34,669 nucleotides of DNA from Bacillota bacterium. GTDB lineage: Bacteria > Bacillota > Limnochordia > JAAZLZ01. The DNA lies in NCBI GenBank assembly GCA_012521755.1, contig JAAYLV010000126.1:1-34669 (forward strand). The letters run 5' to 3'. A program made the translations under genes and the position numbers. Shown here piece by piece: positions 8,572 to 16,798 of the stretch. The notes under the pieces were generated by a model. That model was not told the origin of the DNA. It made no database searches and saw only the letters and a list, made by a program, of their open reading frames with translations. Position 1 is the first letter of the stretch. Every line of letters starts with the position of its first letter.

Positions 8572-10472
8572 AGGCCCACTCCCCTTCCTTTGATCCTGCC
8601 GGCAGCCCAGCCCAAGGCTCTCGTCGCTAACAGCCCGATCCCCAGGCCAAAGACCATGCCGATGCCCGTCCGGGCGAGGGAAAGGACTAAAGGAGAGTGG
8701 GCGTGGGCGAAGGTGTTGACCAGGGAGATGCACCCGATGGAGCCGAGGAGGATGAGCCACCAGGGGGCCCGGCGGCCGCGGCCTTCCAGCCACAGGGCGA
8801 TGAGCATGGCGGGATGGCCGAGGAGGAACTCTTTCGTCCGCGGACGGGCCCAGACCAGTCCCTCCAACAGCTCTCGCATCCTCGCCTCCCAGGTCAGCAC
8901 CGGGAGGAAGTAGTTGCCGGTCCGGCCCACATAGACCAAGGCGACTAGGATGAGGCCGGCGGCGTAGAACCCGTGGCGAATCTCCAGGGGAGAGCGCCAA
9001 AGGGCCATGAGATCGCCCTTTTTCCTGCGCCAAAGATAAACCCCAACAAAGAGCAAAGGCAGCACATGGGCTAGTTTGACCCCAAGGAACTGCTCCGTCT
9101 TCAAGGCAAAGCGCACCTCAGTGAGGAGGGCGGCGACCATCAGCCCCCCGGCAAGGGAGACCCCGACGGCAATCAAGAAGTTGGGGATAAAGGAGGGACT
9201 CTCTTCTGACCGGGACAAGGCCCTTTGGACCCCCAGGGCGGGGAAAACCACCGCGGCGGCCAGGGCTAGGCTCTGCCGGGCCAGGATGGTATAGCCCTTA
9301 AGATACAACCCCATCGCCCCCAACAGGCCCAAGGCAGCAAGGATGGGAGCCCAGCGCGGCCAAAAACTCAGGAGCAAGATGCCGCCGGCCGCGACGGCAA
9401 GGCCCATCAGGAAAAGGGCTGAGGGTCCCGGCGAAGAAACCGCCAAGGGGACAGCCCTTCCCAACCGGTAGCCTTCCGCCTCCAGCGCGGCCTTCAGACC
9501 GGCGACATACTTGACATTCAACTCGAGGAGATCCCCCGCGGCATCATCCAGGAAGGGACGCAGATACAAGGCCCTCACGCCCCGCTCCCGCACGGCCCGG
9601 ACGTAGCGGGCAACGGCTTCTTCCGGTCCATAGCGGGACATTTCCTGGGGTGTGATGCTGTGGACCCGGATGCACTTGTGGTCCAAGAGCTTAGCCAGGG
9701 CCCGATCGCCTTTTTGGGGGGCAAACTCGATGAGCCCCAAATAGGCATCCCGATCCTCCATCGCGGCGGCCATCGCCGGCAGCCCCTCTGGGTAGCCCCC
9801 CATTTCCATCCCTTCGAAGATGACGAGGGATAGGGGGCCAGGGGGCAGCTCCTCCGGGAGGGCCGACCTGTGATTTGTGGGGCGGGGGGCAATGAACAGG
9901 CCGTAGCCTTGGGCCAAGCCCAAGGGCCCAGGCAAATAGCCCAATGACCAACTGCCCACCCGCTGGAGGGGCGACCCCGCATAAAAGGCGTAGAAGCCAT
10001 CCCATTCGTTGACCTCCCAGTTCCCCGCCAAATGGCGGTCGAAGGCCTCTTGCAAGAGGGCGGCCATTTCCCGATCCCTAGTGACGATGTAAGTGCCGCT
10101 CCGGATAATGGGGAGCGCCAGGGGAGCCAGGGCCGGGTGGACGGTGCCGACCATCCCGTAGGAGGCAAGGAGGGATCGGTCGGAGAAGGCGAAGGCCTGG
10201 GAGTTTTGCTGCAGGGAGTATAGGGTCGCCGGGCGGACGGCCAGGGTCGTGATCCCCGCCGGAGCCAGGTTCCCCATGACGTCCGTCAGGGACAGGTCCG
10301 CAAGTTCCGCTAGGGTCTCCAGCTCATCATAGTCGAAGACCAATTCGACGGCATTGTTGTTCCTCTCCAGCGCTCCCCGCTGCAAGAGGACTCCGCCGGC
10401 GGACAAGAGCCCCACCAAGATCAAGGCCCACAGCCACCGGGTCTTCCGCCCTCCGTCCTCCCTAGCGGCCAT
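8568..10472 (-). CDS. DUF5693 family membrane protein
   Basis: The 634-residue product has an N-terminal membrane anchor (about residues 12-30) and an extracytoplasmic domain to about residue 335. About eight or more transmembrane segments follow to the C-terminus. It resembles the DUF5693 family found beside csaB and tagA-type genes in Bacillota. Its function is unknown; an envelope-polymer export or assembly role is inferred only from its neighbours. The ATG at 10472 overlaps the end of the DUF2993 gene by 11 bases and matches the hydrophobic N-terminus. An in-frame start at 10532 would add 20 residues of unlikely Cys/Arg-rich sequence translated within the upstream gene. Confidence 0.8.
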   Translation of the reverse strand: MAAREDGGRKTRWLWALILVGLLSAGGVLLQRGALERNNNAVELVFDYDELETLAELADLSLTDVMGNLAPAGITTLAVRPATLYSLQQNSQAFAFSDRSLLASYGMVGTVHPALAPLALPIIRSGTYIVTRDREMAALLQEAFDRHLAGNWEVNEWDGFYAFYAGSPLQRVGSWSLGYLPGPLGLAQGYGLFIAPRPTNHRSALPEELPPGPLSLVIFEGMEMGGYPEGLPAMAAAMEDRDAYLGLIEFAPQKGDRALAKLLDHKCIRVHSITPQEMSRYGPEEAVARYVRAVRERGVRALYLRPFLDDAAGDLLELNVKYVAGLKAALEAEGYRLGRAVPLAVSSPGPSALFLMGLAVAAGGILLLSFWPRWAPILAALGLLGAMGLYLKGYTILARQSLALAAAVVFPALGVQRALSRSEESPSFIPNFLIAVGVSLAGGLMVAALLTEVRFALKTEQFLGVKLAHVLPLLFVGVYLWRRKKGDLMALWRSPLEIRHGFYAAGLILVALVYVGRTGNYFLPVLTWEARMRELLEGLVWARPRTKEFLLGHPAMLIALWLEGRGRRAPWWLILLGSIGCISLVNTFAHAHSPLVLSLARTGIGMVFGLGIGLLATRALGWAAGRIKGRGVGL

Positions 10473-11187
10473 CCCACTTAGTCCCAAAAACATACAGACT
10501 GTCCTCCTCCAGGCGCACTTCCTGCAAGGCAACGGGCACCGGCAGTTCGGAGAAGTCCATGGCCAGATTCCACTTGCTCTGGACGGTTTCCAGGAGCACC
10601 TTCGGCACCTGCAGGTTCTCCACCGTCAACTGCTCCACCACGAAGCCAACGCGGGTGCGGCCCAAAACTTCAAAGCGGCCATCGAGGGTGAGATCGAATG
10701 TCCGCTGAAAGAGGTTCATCTCCCCGACTAGCCTTGCCTGTTCCCGGGCCAGTTCAATCCGCATAAACCGGGCAGGATCCGCCTTGGCCCACAGATACTC
10801 GTTCAGGGAGTCTTCCCCGATGAGCACCGTCGCCTGCAGATCCCCAACATGATCGATCTCCACTGCGCCTCCCCTCAAGGCCGGGAGGTTTATCTTCAAG
10901 TCCTTAGCATCCACCAGGAAGGCATCCACCTTTAGCCCTCCCTGGGAGAAAAGGCGGGCATCGAGGTGGAGCTGGTCAAAGCGGCCGGCGATGAGCTTGA
11001 TGGCCGGCCAGGCCGCAACTTGCACCTGAATGAATTCGGCATCGGGATAGCCGTCATGAAAAGCCTGTTCGATGTGGCTTGCCACAAAGGATGGCAAAAC
11101 GATCTGACTGGCGATGAGGACTCCCACCGCCAGTAAAGCCAATGCCCAGAAAGGCCAGCGCCTGTCCAGCATCCTCACCCGCCTCAT
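10462..11187 (-). CDS. DUF2993 (LmeA-like) family envelope protein
   Basis: The 241-residue protein has one N-terminal membrane segment (about residues 13-31) and an extracytoplasmic beta-rich domain. It resembles DUF2993, whose mycobacterial member LmeA takes part in lipoglycan metabolism. Typical features are an alternating pattern such as [18 protein letters not shown], and an [23 protein letters not shown]-like region that is split by short loops. The ATG overlaps the prfB stop as ATGA and has AGGAAGG upstream. It opens a four-gene surface-polymer group (with DUF5693, csaB and tagA-like). A lipid or glycolipid binding role is only a family-based guess. Confidence 0.75.
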   Translation of the reverse strand: MRRVRMLDRRWPFWALALLAVGVLIASQIVLPSFVASHIEQAFHDGYPDAEFIQVQVAAWPAIKLIAGRFDQLHLDARLFSQGGLKVDAFLVDAKDLKINLPALRGGAVEIDHVGDLQATVLIGEDSLNEYLWAKADPARFMRIELAREQARLVGEMNLFQRTFDLTLDGRFEVLGRTRVGFVVEQLTVENLQVPKVLLETVQSKWNLAMDFSELPVPVALQEVRLEEDSLYVFGTKWDGR

Positions 11188-12324
11188 GACCTTCCTGGTC
11201 CTTTTCGGCCTCCCTGCAGACTCTGTCTTAAGTAGGCTTCGATAAAGGGATCGAGATATCCGTCCATCACCGCCTGGACGTTGCCTACTTCAACGTCGGT
11301 GCGGTGGTCTTTGACCATGGTGTACGGGCAGAAGACATAGGAGCGGATCTGGTTCCCCCAGGCGATCTCCCCTTGTTCGCCCCGGAGTTCATCCACCTTC
11401 TCCTGCAGTTCCTCCCGCTTCATCTCCGCCAGGCGCGAGCGCAGGATCCGCATGGCTGTCTCCCGGTTCTTGTGTTGGGACCGATCGTTTTGACACTGGA
11501 CCACAATCCCCGTCGGCAGATGGGTAATCCGGACCGCGGAGCTGGTCTTGTTGACATGCTGCCCCCCGGCCCCGCTAGCCCGATAAGTGTCGATTTTAAG
11601 GTCGCTTGGGTTGATGTCCACCTCGACATCATCGGTGATTTCCGGGATGACGTCCACCGAGGCGAAGGAGGTATGGCGCCGGCCCGATGAGTCGAAGGGG
11701 GAGATGCGCACCAAGCGGTGGACGCCCTTTTCCGCCTTCAGATAGCCGTAGGCATTGGTGCCTTTGACGAGGAGGGTCGCGCTTTTTACCCCCGCTTCAT
11801 CCCCCGGCAAGAAGTCGAGGACCTCCAGCTCCATCCCTTGTTCCTCCGCCCAGCGGGTATACATCCGCACGAGCATCGACGCCCAGTCCTGGGATTCGGT
11901 GCCCCCTGCGCCGGGATGGATAGACAAGAGCGCGTTGTTGCCATCATAGGGTCCGCTAAGGAGCGTCCCCAGCTCCACCTTCTCCGCCTGCCGGACCAGC
12001 TTGTTCGTCTCCGCCTTCAGCTCCTGGCAAAGCTCCTCATCGGGCTCTTCATCGACCAGCTCAAAGAGGACGGCAACGTCCTCGTAGCGGGCCTTGAGCT
12101 CATCCCAATCGGTCAGGCGGTCTTTCAGCCCTTTGACCTGGGCGATGATCTTGCGAGCCCGTTCCTGATCATCCCAAAAGCCCGGCCTCGCCATCTCCTG
12201 TTCCAGCTCGGCCAGCTGGGCCCGTTTTCCATCCAGGTCAAAGATAAGCCCTCATTTCCTCAAGCTGCTTGGCCACCTGAGCCAGCCTCTCCTCGATTTC
12301 CCCTCGTTCCATATCCCAAATCAT
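11184..12324 (-). CDS. prfB: Peptide chain release factor 2, with programmed +1 frameshift
   Basis: Release factor 2 reads UGA and UAA stop codons and triggers peptide release. The GGQ catalytic motif is present in [11 protein letters not shown] and the codon-recognising SPF tripeptide in [12 protein letters not shown]. The gene starts at the ATG at 12324, with GGGGAGG upstream. It runs 28 codons to an in-frame UGA at 12238-12240 and continues in the +1 frame to 11184, giving about 379 residues. The shift site is the classical CTTTGAC with a short AGGG Shine-Dalgarno-like element upstream. It therefore autoregulates through RF2 abundance and is not a broken gene. It lies 19 bases after secA, as in B. 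subtilis. Confidence 0.97.
12237..12252 (-). promoter_or_regulatory. Programmed +1 frameshift site of prfB
   Basis: On the minus strand the sequence AGGGCTTATCTTTGAC combines an internal Shine-Dalgarno-like AGGG, a CTT slippery codon and an in-frame TGA stop followed by C. This is the conserved RF2 arrangement. After the shift, reading continues as GAC CTG GAT GGA (Asp-Leu-Asp-Gly), which matches normal RF2 sequence. Confidence 0.95.
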
Positions 12325-12343
12325 GGTCTTACCTCCCCACGGC

Positions 12344-14839
12344 TTAACGGCCGCAGCACTTCTTATATTTTTTCCCGCTGCCACAGGGGCAAGGGTCATT
12401 TCGTCCGACTTTGTTGGCTACGCGGCGAGGCTGATGGCCGCCGCCGGGCTCCCGGTTGGTGACCATCTGCCGCTGCCTGGCCGCCTCTTCCGGCCGCACC
12501 AACCGCACCCGCAGGAGGAACCGGAGGGAATCCTCCCGGATGCTGTTTACCATGGCCTGGAAAAGCTCAAAGGCTTCGAACTTGTACTCCAGCAAGGGGT
12601 CCCGCTGACCATAGGCCCTTAGGCCAATGCCCGTTCGCACCTCATCCATGTCCCGCAAATGATCCATCCATTTGCCGTCGATGACCCTGAGGAGGACGAG
12701 GCGCTCCAGCTGGCGCATTTCCTCGGGACCGACCTGTTCTTCCCGCTTGGCCAAGGCGAGATGGGCCATCTCCGTCAACAAGGCCTTCATCTCCGAGCCG
12801 GTCTTGCCCTCGAGGACATCGGGGGCTAAACGGATGATAATCCCGAAGACGTCGTTGAAGCGGTCGGCCAGCCCCTGCAGGTCCCATTCTTCCGGGTGGA
12901 CCTTCTCATCCGCGAAGGATTCCACCAGCAGGTCCACTAGATCCCCCGCCATTTCCCTGATGTAGGGCCTAAGGTCCCCTTCCGTCAGGATCCGCCGCCG
13001 CTGGCTGTAGATGACCTCCCGTTGCTGGTTCATCACATCGTCATATTCCAAAACTTGCTTGCGCAGTTCGAAGTTGCGGGATTCCACCTTCTTCTGGGCC
13101 GATTCGATGGCCCGGGTGATCTGGCCTGATTCGATGGGCTGGTCCTCTTCCCAGCCGAACTTTTCCATCAGGCCCACGATCCGCTCCGATCCAAAAAGCC
13201 GCATCAAGTCGTCTTCCAAAGACACGTAAAACCGGGATGAACCCGGATCCCCCTGGCGGCCGGCCCGCCCCCGGAGCTGGTTGTCAATCCGGCGGCTTTC
13301 ATGGCGTTCGGTGCCGATGATGTGGAGGCCCCCCTTGGCCGCCACTCCCTCGCCGAGGACGATGTCCGTCCCCCGCCCGGCCATGTTGGTGGCGATGGTG
13401 ACCGCGCCCTCCTGGCCCGCAAGTTTGACGATCTCTGCCTCCCGCTCATGGTGCTTGGCATTGAGCACCTGGTGGGGGATGCCCCGGGTCTTGAGCAGGG
13501 CGCTGAGGCGCTCCGATTTCTCGATGGAGATGGTGCCCACCAACACTGGCTGGCCCCTCTTGTAGCACTCTTCGATCTCGTCGACAACGGCCCGGAACTT
13601 GCCCCTTTCGGTCTTGTAAACCACATCGGGGTGATCCACCCGGATCATCGGCTTATTTGTGGGGATGACCACCACATCCATCCCGTAAATCCGGCGAAAC
13701 TCCTCCTCTTCCGTCTTGGCTGTTCCGGTCATGCCCGCCAGCTTATCGTACATGCGGAAATAGTTCTGGAAGGTGATGGATGCCAGGGTCTGGCTTTCCC
13801 GTTCGACCCGCACCCCTTCTTTGGCTTCGATGGCCTGGTGGAGGCCGTCGGAGTAGCGCCGGCCCGGCATCAGCCTGCCGGTGAACTCATCGACGATGAT
13901 GACCTTCCCCTCTTTGACGACGTAGTCCCGGTCCCTCTTGAACAGAGTATGGGCCCGAAGGGCCTGTTGGATGTAGTGAGTTAGTTCAAAATGGACCTGA
14001 TCGTGGATGTCCTCGATCCCCAACATCCCTTCGATCCGCGCCCAGCCTTCCTCGGTCAAGGCCGCGGATCTGGCCTTTTCGTCGACGGTGTAGTCTTCCC
14101 CGGGCTTTAGCCTGAGGACAAGTCTGGCAAAACGCTGATAAAGGTCCGTCGACTTCTCCGCGGCTCCAGAAATGATCAACGGCGTGCGGGCCTCGTCGAT
14201 CAAGATGGAGTCCACCTCGTCGATGATCGCGTAGTACAGCTCCCGCTGGACGATATCTTCGCTGCTGATGACCATGTTGTCCCGCAGGTAGTCAAAGCCG
14301 AATTCGTTGTTGGTGCCGTAGACGATGTCGCAGCGGTAGATCCGCTTTCGCTCCGCGTAATCCAATCCGTGGACCAGGGCCCCCACCTCGAGCCCCAGGA
14401 AACTGTAGATGGCGCCCATCCACTCCGCATCCCGCTTGGCCAGGTAGTCGTTGACGGTGACCACGTGGACTCCCCGGCCAGTAAGGGCATTGAGATAAAC
14501 GGGACAGGTAGCGGCCAAGGTTTTTCCTTCCCCCGTTTTCATCTCGGCGATGCGTCCTTCATGGAGGACAACTCCCCCCATGAGCTGCACATCGAAGTGT
14601 CTTTGTCCCAAGGTCCGCACGGCTGCTTCCCGCACCACCGCGAAGGCCTCGGGGAGAATATCGTCGAGGGCCGCGCCCCGGTCCAGCCGCTCCTTGAACT
14701 CGCCGGTCTTGGCCCGTAGATCCTCGTCGGAGAGGCCTTTCATCTCCCCTTCTAAGTTGTTTATCGTCTGGACTATCCCGTCCAGACGCTTCAATTCTTT
14801 GTCGTTAGGGTCCAGGAGTTTCTTCAGAAACCCTAGCAT
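12344..14839 (-). CDS. secA: Preprotein translocase ATPase SecA
   Basis: SecA is the ATPase motor that pushes unfolded preproteins through SecYEG. At 831 residues it has the usual length for Bacillota. The Walker A motif is [11 protein letters not shown] (about residue 100), Walker B is in [16 protein letters not shown] (about 210), and [15 protein letters not shown] marks the second helicase domain. The end [16 protein letters not shown] is the zinc-binding SEC-C tail that binds SecB or ribosomes. The ATG has GGGGGGAG just upstream and is preceded by a promoter with a perfect -10. The gene heads a run of closely packed genes ending with transketolase. Confidence 0.98.
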   Translation of the reverse strand: MLGFLKKLLDPNDKELKRLDGIVQTINNLEGEMKGLSDEDLRAKTGEFKERLDRGAALDDILPEAFAVVREAAVRTLGQRHFDVQLMGGVVLHEGRIAEMKTGEGKTLAATCPVYLNALTGRGVHVVTVNDYLAKRDAEWMGAIYSFLGLEVGALVHGLDYAERKRIYRCDIVYGTNNEFGFDYLRDNMVISSEDIVQRELYYAIIDEVDSILIDEARTPLIISGAAEKSTDLYQRFARLVLRLKPGEDYTVDEKARSAALTEEGWARIEGMLGIEDIHDQVHFELTHYIQQALRAHTLFKRDRDYVVKEGKVIIVDEFTGRLMPGRRYSDGLHQAIEAKEGVRVERESQTLASITFQNYFRMYDKLAGMTGTAKTEEEEFRRIYGMDVVVIPTNKPMIRVDHPDVVYKTERGKFRAVVDEIEECYKRGQPVLVGTISIEKSERLSALLKTRGIPHQVLNAKHHEREAEIVKLAGQEGAVTIATNMAGRGTDIVLGEGVAAKGGLHIIGTERHESRRIDNQLRGRAGRQGDPGSSRFYVSLEDDLMRLFGSERIVGLMEKFGWEEDQPIESGQITRAIESAQKKVESRNFELRKQVLEYDDVMNQQREVIYSQRRRILTEGDLRPYIREMAGDLVDLLVESFADEKVHPEEWDLQGLADRFNDVFGIIIRLAPDVLEGKTGSEMKALLTEMAHLALAKREEQVGPEEMRQLERLVLLRVIDGKWMDHLRDMDEVRTGIGLRAYGQRDPLLEYKFEAFELFQAMVNSIREDSLRFLLRVRLVRPEEAARQRQMVTNREPGGGHQPRRVANKVGRNDPCPCGSGKKYKKCCGR

Positions 14840-14865
14840 CCATCTCCCCCCTTGCGCTATTTGTA

Positions 14866-14894
14866 ATTATATCACGAGGATTAGGGCCCCACAA
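14866..14894 (-). promoter_or_regulatory. Extended -10 promoter of secA operon
   Basis: On the minus strand TTGTGG (14889-14894) is followed after 17 bases by TATAAT (14866-14871). A TG dinucleotide one base before the -10 makes it an extended -10 element. The start would be near 14860, leaving a leader of about 20 bases before the secA ATG. Confidence 0.7.
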
Positions 14895-14937
14895 CTTGAC
14901 CGCTAAAGGCCCGTCCCGTCTGTATTCTATTTTTTCA

Positions 14938-14989
14938 AACAAAAGCGCAAAGACGCGTCCGGCCCATCGGCAAGCTGGCGAAGGGCCGG
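14938..14989 (-). terminator. Possible terminator after degV
   Basis: On the minus strand a CCGGCCC/GGGCCGG stem (14983-14989 with 14959-14965, 17-base loop) is followed at some distance by the T-rich stretch CTTTTGTTT. The gap between stem and T-tract is longer than usual, so the call is weak. It lies between degV and the secA promoter, where a terminator would be expected. Confidence 0.35.
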
Positions 14990-15056
14990 CCAGGTCTCCC
15001 CGGCTAGGAGGGACGAACTAGTGCAAGGGGCCATCTCCCAGAAGCGCTGGGGCTCC

Positions 15057-15899
15057 CTACTCGAATTGAACGGCCGCCCCGACGGTGCCCGGACCAGTAT
15101 GGACGCCGATCACAGGCCCTACCTGGGTAAACAAAGTGGTCTTGATCTGGAGGGCGTTTTCCAGGGCTTCTTGCAGATACTTGCCGGCTTGCAGCGCTCC
15201 GCCGTGACCGACCACTAAGCTGACCTTTTTTCGCCCTGCAGCCAGGGTGTCAAAGGCGGAAACGATGAGGTCGAGGGCTTTCCTTTGGCTGCGGGCGTTC
15301 CCATAGGTTTGATACACTCCATCATCCCCTACCCTCACCACCGGCTTGATGTTGAGCACTGAGCCGAGGAAGCCCTGGACGCGGCCGATGCGCCCGCCCT
15401 TTTGCAGGTACTCCAGAGTATTTAATGTAAACAGGGTCTCGATGTTTTCCCGCACCTTAGACAAGCCCTCCACTATTTGGGCCGAATCCATGCCCTCCCG
15501 GATCCGCCGGGCGATGTCCATCACCATTAAGCCAAAGCCCAGACTGATCGTCTTGGAGTCGACGATGTGGATCTTGGCCTTCAGCCTCTCTTTGGCGATG
15601 TGGGCCGCGTTGAGGGTGCCGCTGAGAGCGGAGGATAAATGGACGGAGATGATTTCTTGGTATTCTCCCAGGAGCTCCTTGTAGAGGTTCATGAACTCCT
15701 CCGGGGACGGCTGGGAAGTCATTGGCAGCTCATCGGCCGTTTCCAAACGCCGGTAGAACTCTTCACTGGTGATCTCATGGTCGAAGTACTCTTCGCTGCC
15801 AAACCTTACTTTGAGGGGGATGACATGGATACCCCATTCTTTTCTGGGGTCCTCCGGCAAATCGGCGGTGCTGTCAGCTACCAAAGCAATCTTGGCCAA
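15057..15899 (-). CDS. DegV family fatty-acid-binding protein
   Basis: The 280-residue protein matches the DegV family, whose members bind a fatty acid between two domains and act with FakA kinase in exogenous fatty acid use. Family signatures are VADSTADLP at the N-terminus, LPMTSQPSPEEF, SVHLSSALSGTLNAA, VDSKTISLGFG and LEYLQKGGRIG. The start is TTG (matching MAKIALVADS) with GGAGGG six bases upstream. It stands apart in both directions and is followed by the secA promoter. Two inverted repeats upstream (15972-16004) may hold its control region, though no clear promoter was found. Lipid specificity cannot be told from sequence. Confidence 0.93.
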   Translation of the reverse strand: MAKIALVADSTADLPEDPRKEWGIHVIPLKVRFGSEEYFDHEITSEEFYRRLETADELPMTSQPSPEEFMNLYKELLGEYQEIISVHLSSALSGTLNAAHIAKERLKAKIHIVDSKTISLGFGLMVMDIARRIREGMDSAQIVEGLSKVRENIETLFTLNTLEYLQKGGRIGRVQGFLGSVLNIKPVVRVGDDGVYQTYGNARSQRKALDLIVSAFDTLAAGRKKVSLVVGHGGALQAGKYLQEALENALQIKTTLFTQVGPVIGVHTGPGTVGAAVQFE

Positions 15900-15971
15900 T
15901 AGAAACCCTCCATCTCTACGCCAGTAGGTCCGCTGGAAGCGGCGGCGATTAATATCGACAAGTCCGTGGAC

Positions 15972-16004
15972 TGGGATTATCTCATCCCATCTTACCTTAT
16001 AAGG
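15972..16004. repeat. Inverted repeats upstream of degV
   Basis: TGGGAT and ATCCCA (15972-15989, six-base spacer) lie next to the ten-base palindrome CCTTATAAGG (15995-16004). They sit 70-105 bases upstream of the degV start in a 228-base gap (15900-16127) that otherwise holds only the hpf terminator. They could be operator half-sites; no function is shown. Confidence 0.3.
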
Positions 16005-16079
16005 CAGCCTTTGGCGAGGATAACTTTTCCCAGCTGCCGGTTTTTCTTTGGAGCTGGCGGATTGGCAGTGGCCAAGATC

Positions 16080-16108
16080 AAAAAGATGGGGAGCTCCCGC
16101 TCCCCATC
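16080..16108 (-). terminator. Rho-independent terminator of hpf
   Basis: A perfect ten-base-pair stem GATGGGGAGC/GCTCCCCATC with a four-base loop is followed on the minus strand by TTTTT and another T-rich step. It lies 20 bases after the hpf stop, so hpf is probably transcribed alone. Confidence 0.92.
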
Positions 16109-16127
16109 AACCAAGCGCTATGAGGGT

Positions 16128-16658
16128 CTATTCCGGCTCGATGAGGCCGTAGTTGCCGTCTTGGCGCCGATAGACCACGTTGACCTCCTGGGTGGCCGCA
16201 TTGCGGAAGACGAAGAAGCTGTGGCCTAAGAGTTCCATTTGCATGACGGCTTCATCGGTGGACATGGGCTTGAGGGCGAACCGCTTCGTCCGTACAATCC
16301 GCGGGGCACCAGCGTTTTTCTCCTCCACAGCCGGCCTGAGCTCACCGAGTTTCGGCCCCCCCTGGAGGCGGTTCAAGTACTTGGTCTTGAACTTGCGAAT
16401 CTGCCTTTCCACCTTCTCGACGGCGCCATCGATGGATGCGTACATATCTTCCGTCTTTTCCTCTCCCCGCATCAGCACACCGTTGACTTGCAAGGTGATC
16501 TCAACGATGTCGAGCTCCCGTTCAACCCTCATCATCACCTCACAGGAGACTTCCGGACCATCTTCGAAGAACTTCTCCAGCTTGCTCGTCTTCTTGGTTG
16601 CGTAGCTCCTCAGTGCTGGAGTGATTTCGATGTTCTTGCCTTTGACTATTGTCCGCAT
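16128..16658 (-). CDS. hpf: Ribosome hibernation-promoting factor, long form
   Basis: Long HPF binds the 30S decoding region and dimerises 70S ribosomes into inactive 100S particles in stationary phase. The 176-residue length is typical of the long form. The N-terminal sigma-54-modulation/S30EA-like domain (about 1-100) starts MRTIVKGKNIEITPALR. A C-terminal dimerisation domain (about 118-175) includes RFALKPMSTDEAVMQMELLGH. The ATG is preceded by AGGGGG. In B. subtilis the same gene (yvyD) lies just before secA and is controlled by sigma-H and sigma-B. A sigma-H-like promoter is present here too, and a strong terminator follows. Confidence 0.97.
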   Translation of the reverse strand: MRTIVKGKNIEITPALRSYATKKTSKLEKFFEDGPEVSCEVMMRVERELDIVEITLQVNGVLMRGEEKTEDMYASIDGAVEKVERQIRKFKTKYLNRLQGGPKLGELRPAVEEKNAGAPRIVRTKRFALKPMSTDEAVMQMELLGHSFFVFRNAATQEVNVVYRRQDGNYGLIEPE

Positions 16659-16682
16659 TTTAATTCCCCCTGTGAAAACAGT

Positions 16683-16712
16683 TAGGTGTAGTTATATATT
16701 CCCCCACACCTA
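16683..16712. repeat. Inverted repeat overlapping the hpf promoter
   Basis: TAGGTGT (16683-16689) and ACACCTA (16706-16712) form a seven-base inverted repeat with a 16-base spacer. The repeat spans the -10 region and start of hpf, so it is well placed for a repressor or for a short leader hairpin. It is seen directly; binding is inferred. Confidence 0.4.
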
Positions 16713-16724
16713 GTTAAATCCTTC
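16696..16724 (-). promoter_or_regulatory. Sigma-H-like promoter of hpf
   Basis: On the minus strand GAAGGATTT and GGGGAAT fit the published sigma-H pattern (RnAGGwwww, 11-12 bases, RnnGAAT). AGGATTT is at 16716-16722, GAAT at 16698-16701, and 14 bases separate them including the Rnn. A weak sigma-A alternative (TTTAAC, 16 bases, TATAAC) overlaps it. Confidence 0.55.
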
Positions 16725-16744
16725 ATCGGCAGGAATAGGCCGAT
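16725..16744. repeat. Inverted repeat between hpf and the plus-strand URO-D gene
   Basis: ATCGGC (16725-16730) and GCCGAT (16739-16744) form a six-base inverted repeat with an eight-base spacer. It lies just upstream of the hpf -35 element in the 140-base divergent intergenic region. No clear promoter for the plus-strand gene was found here. Confidence 0.3.
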
Positions 16745-16798
16745 ACCTTAGGGAATGTCGTACAAAAGATCACCAGTGCGGAAAGGAAGTGGTTCTGC

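Noticed and set aside
8572-9033. N-terminal extension of csaB to 503 residues
   Set aside because: The added part overlaps the DUF5693 gene, is Pro/Arg-rich shadow sequence, and the TTG at 8571 has a good ribosome binding site and family-like N-terminus.
12238-12240. In-frame stop making prfB look truncated
   Set aside because: It is the conserved programmed frameshift UGA of RF2, not a pseudogene mutation.
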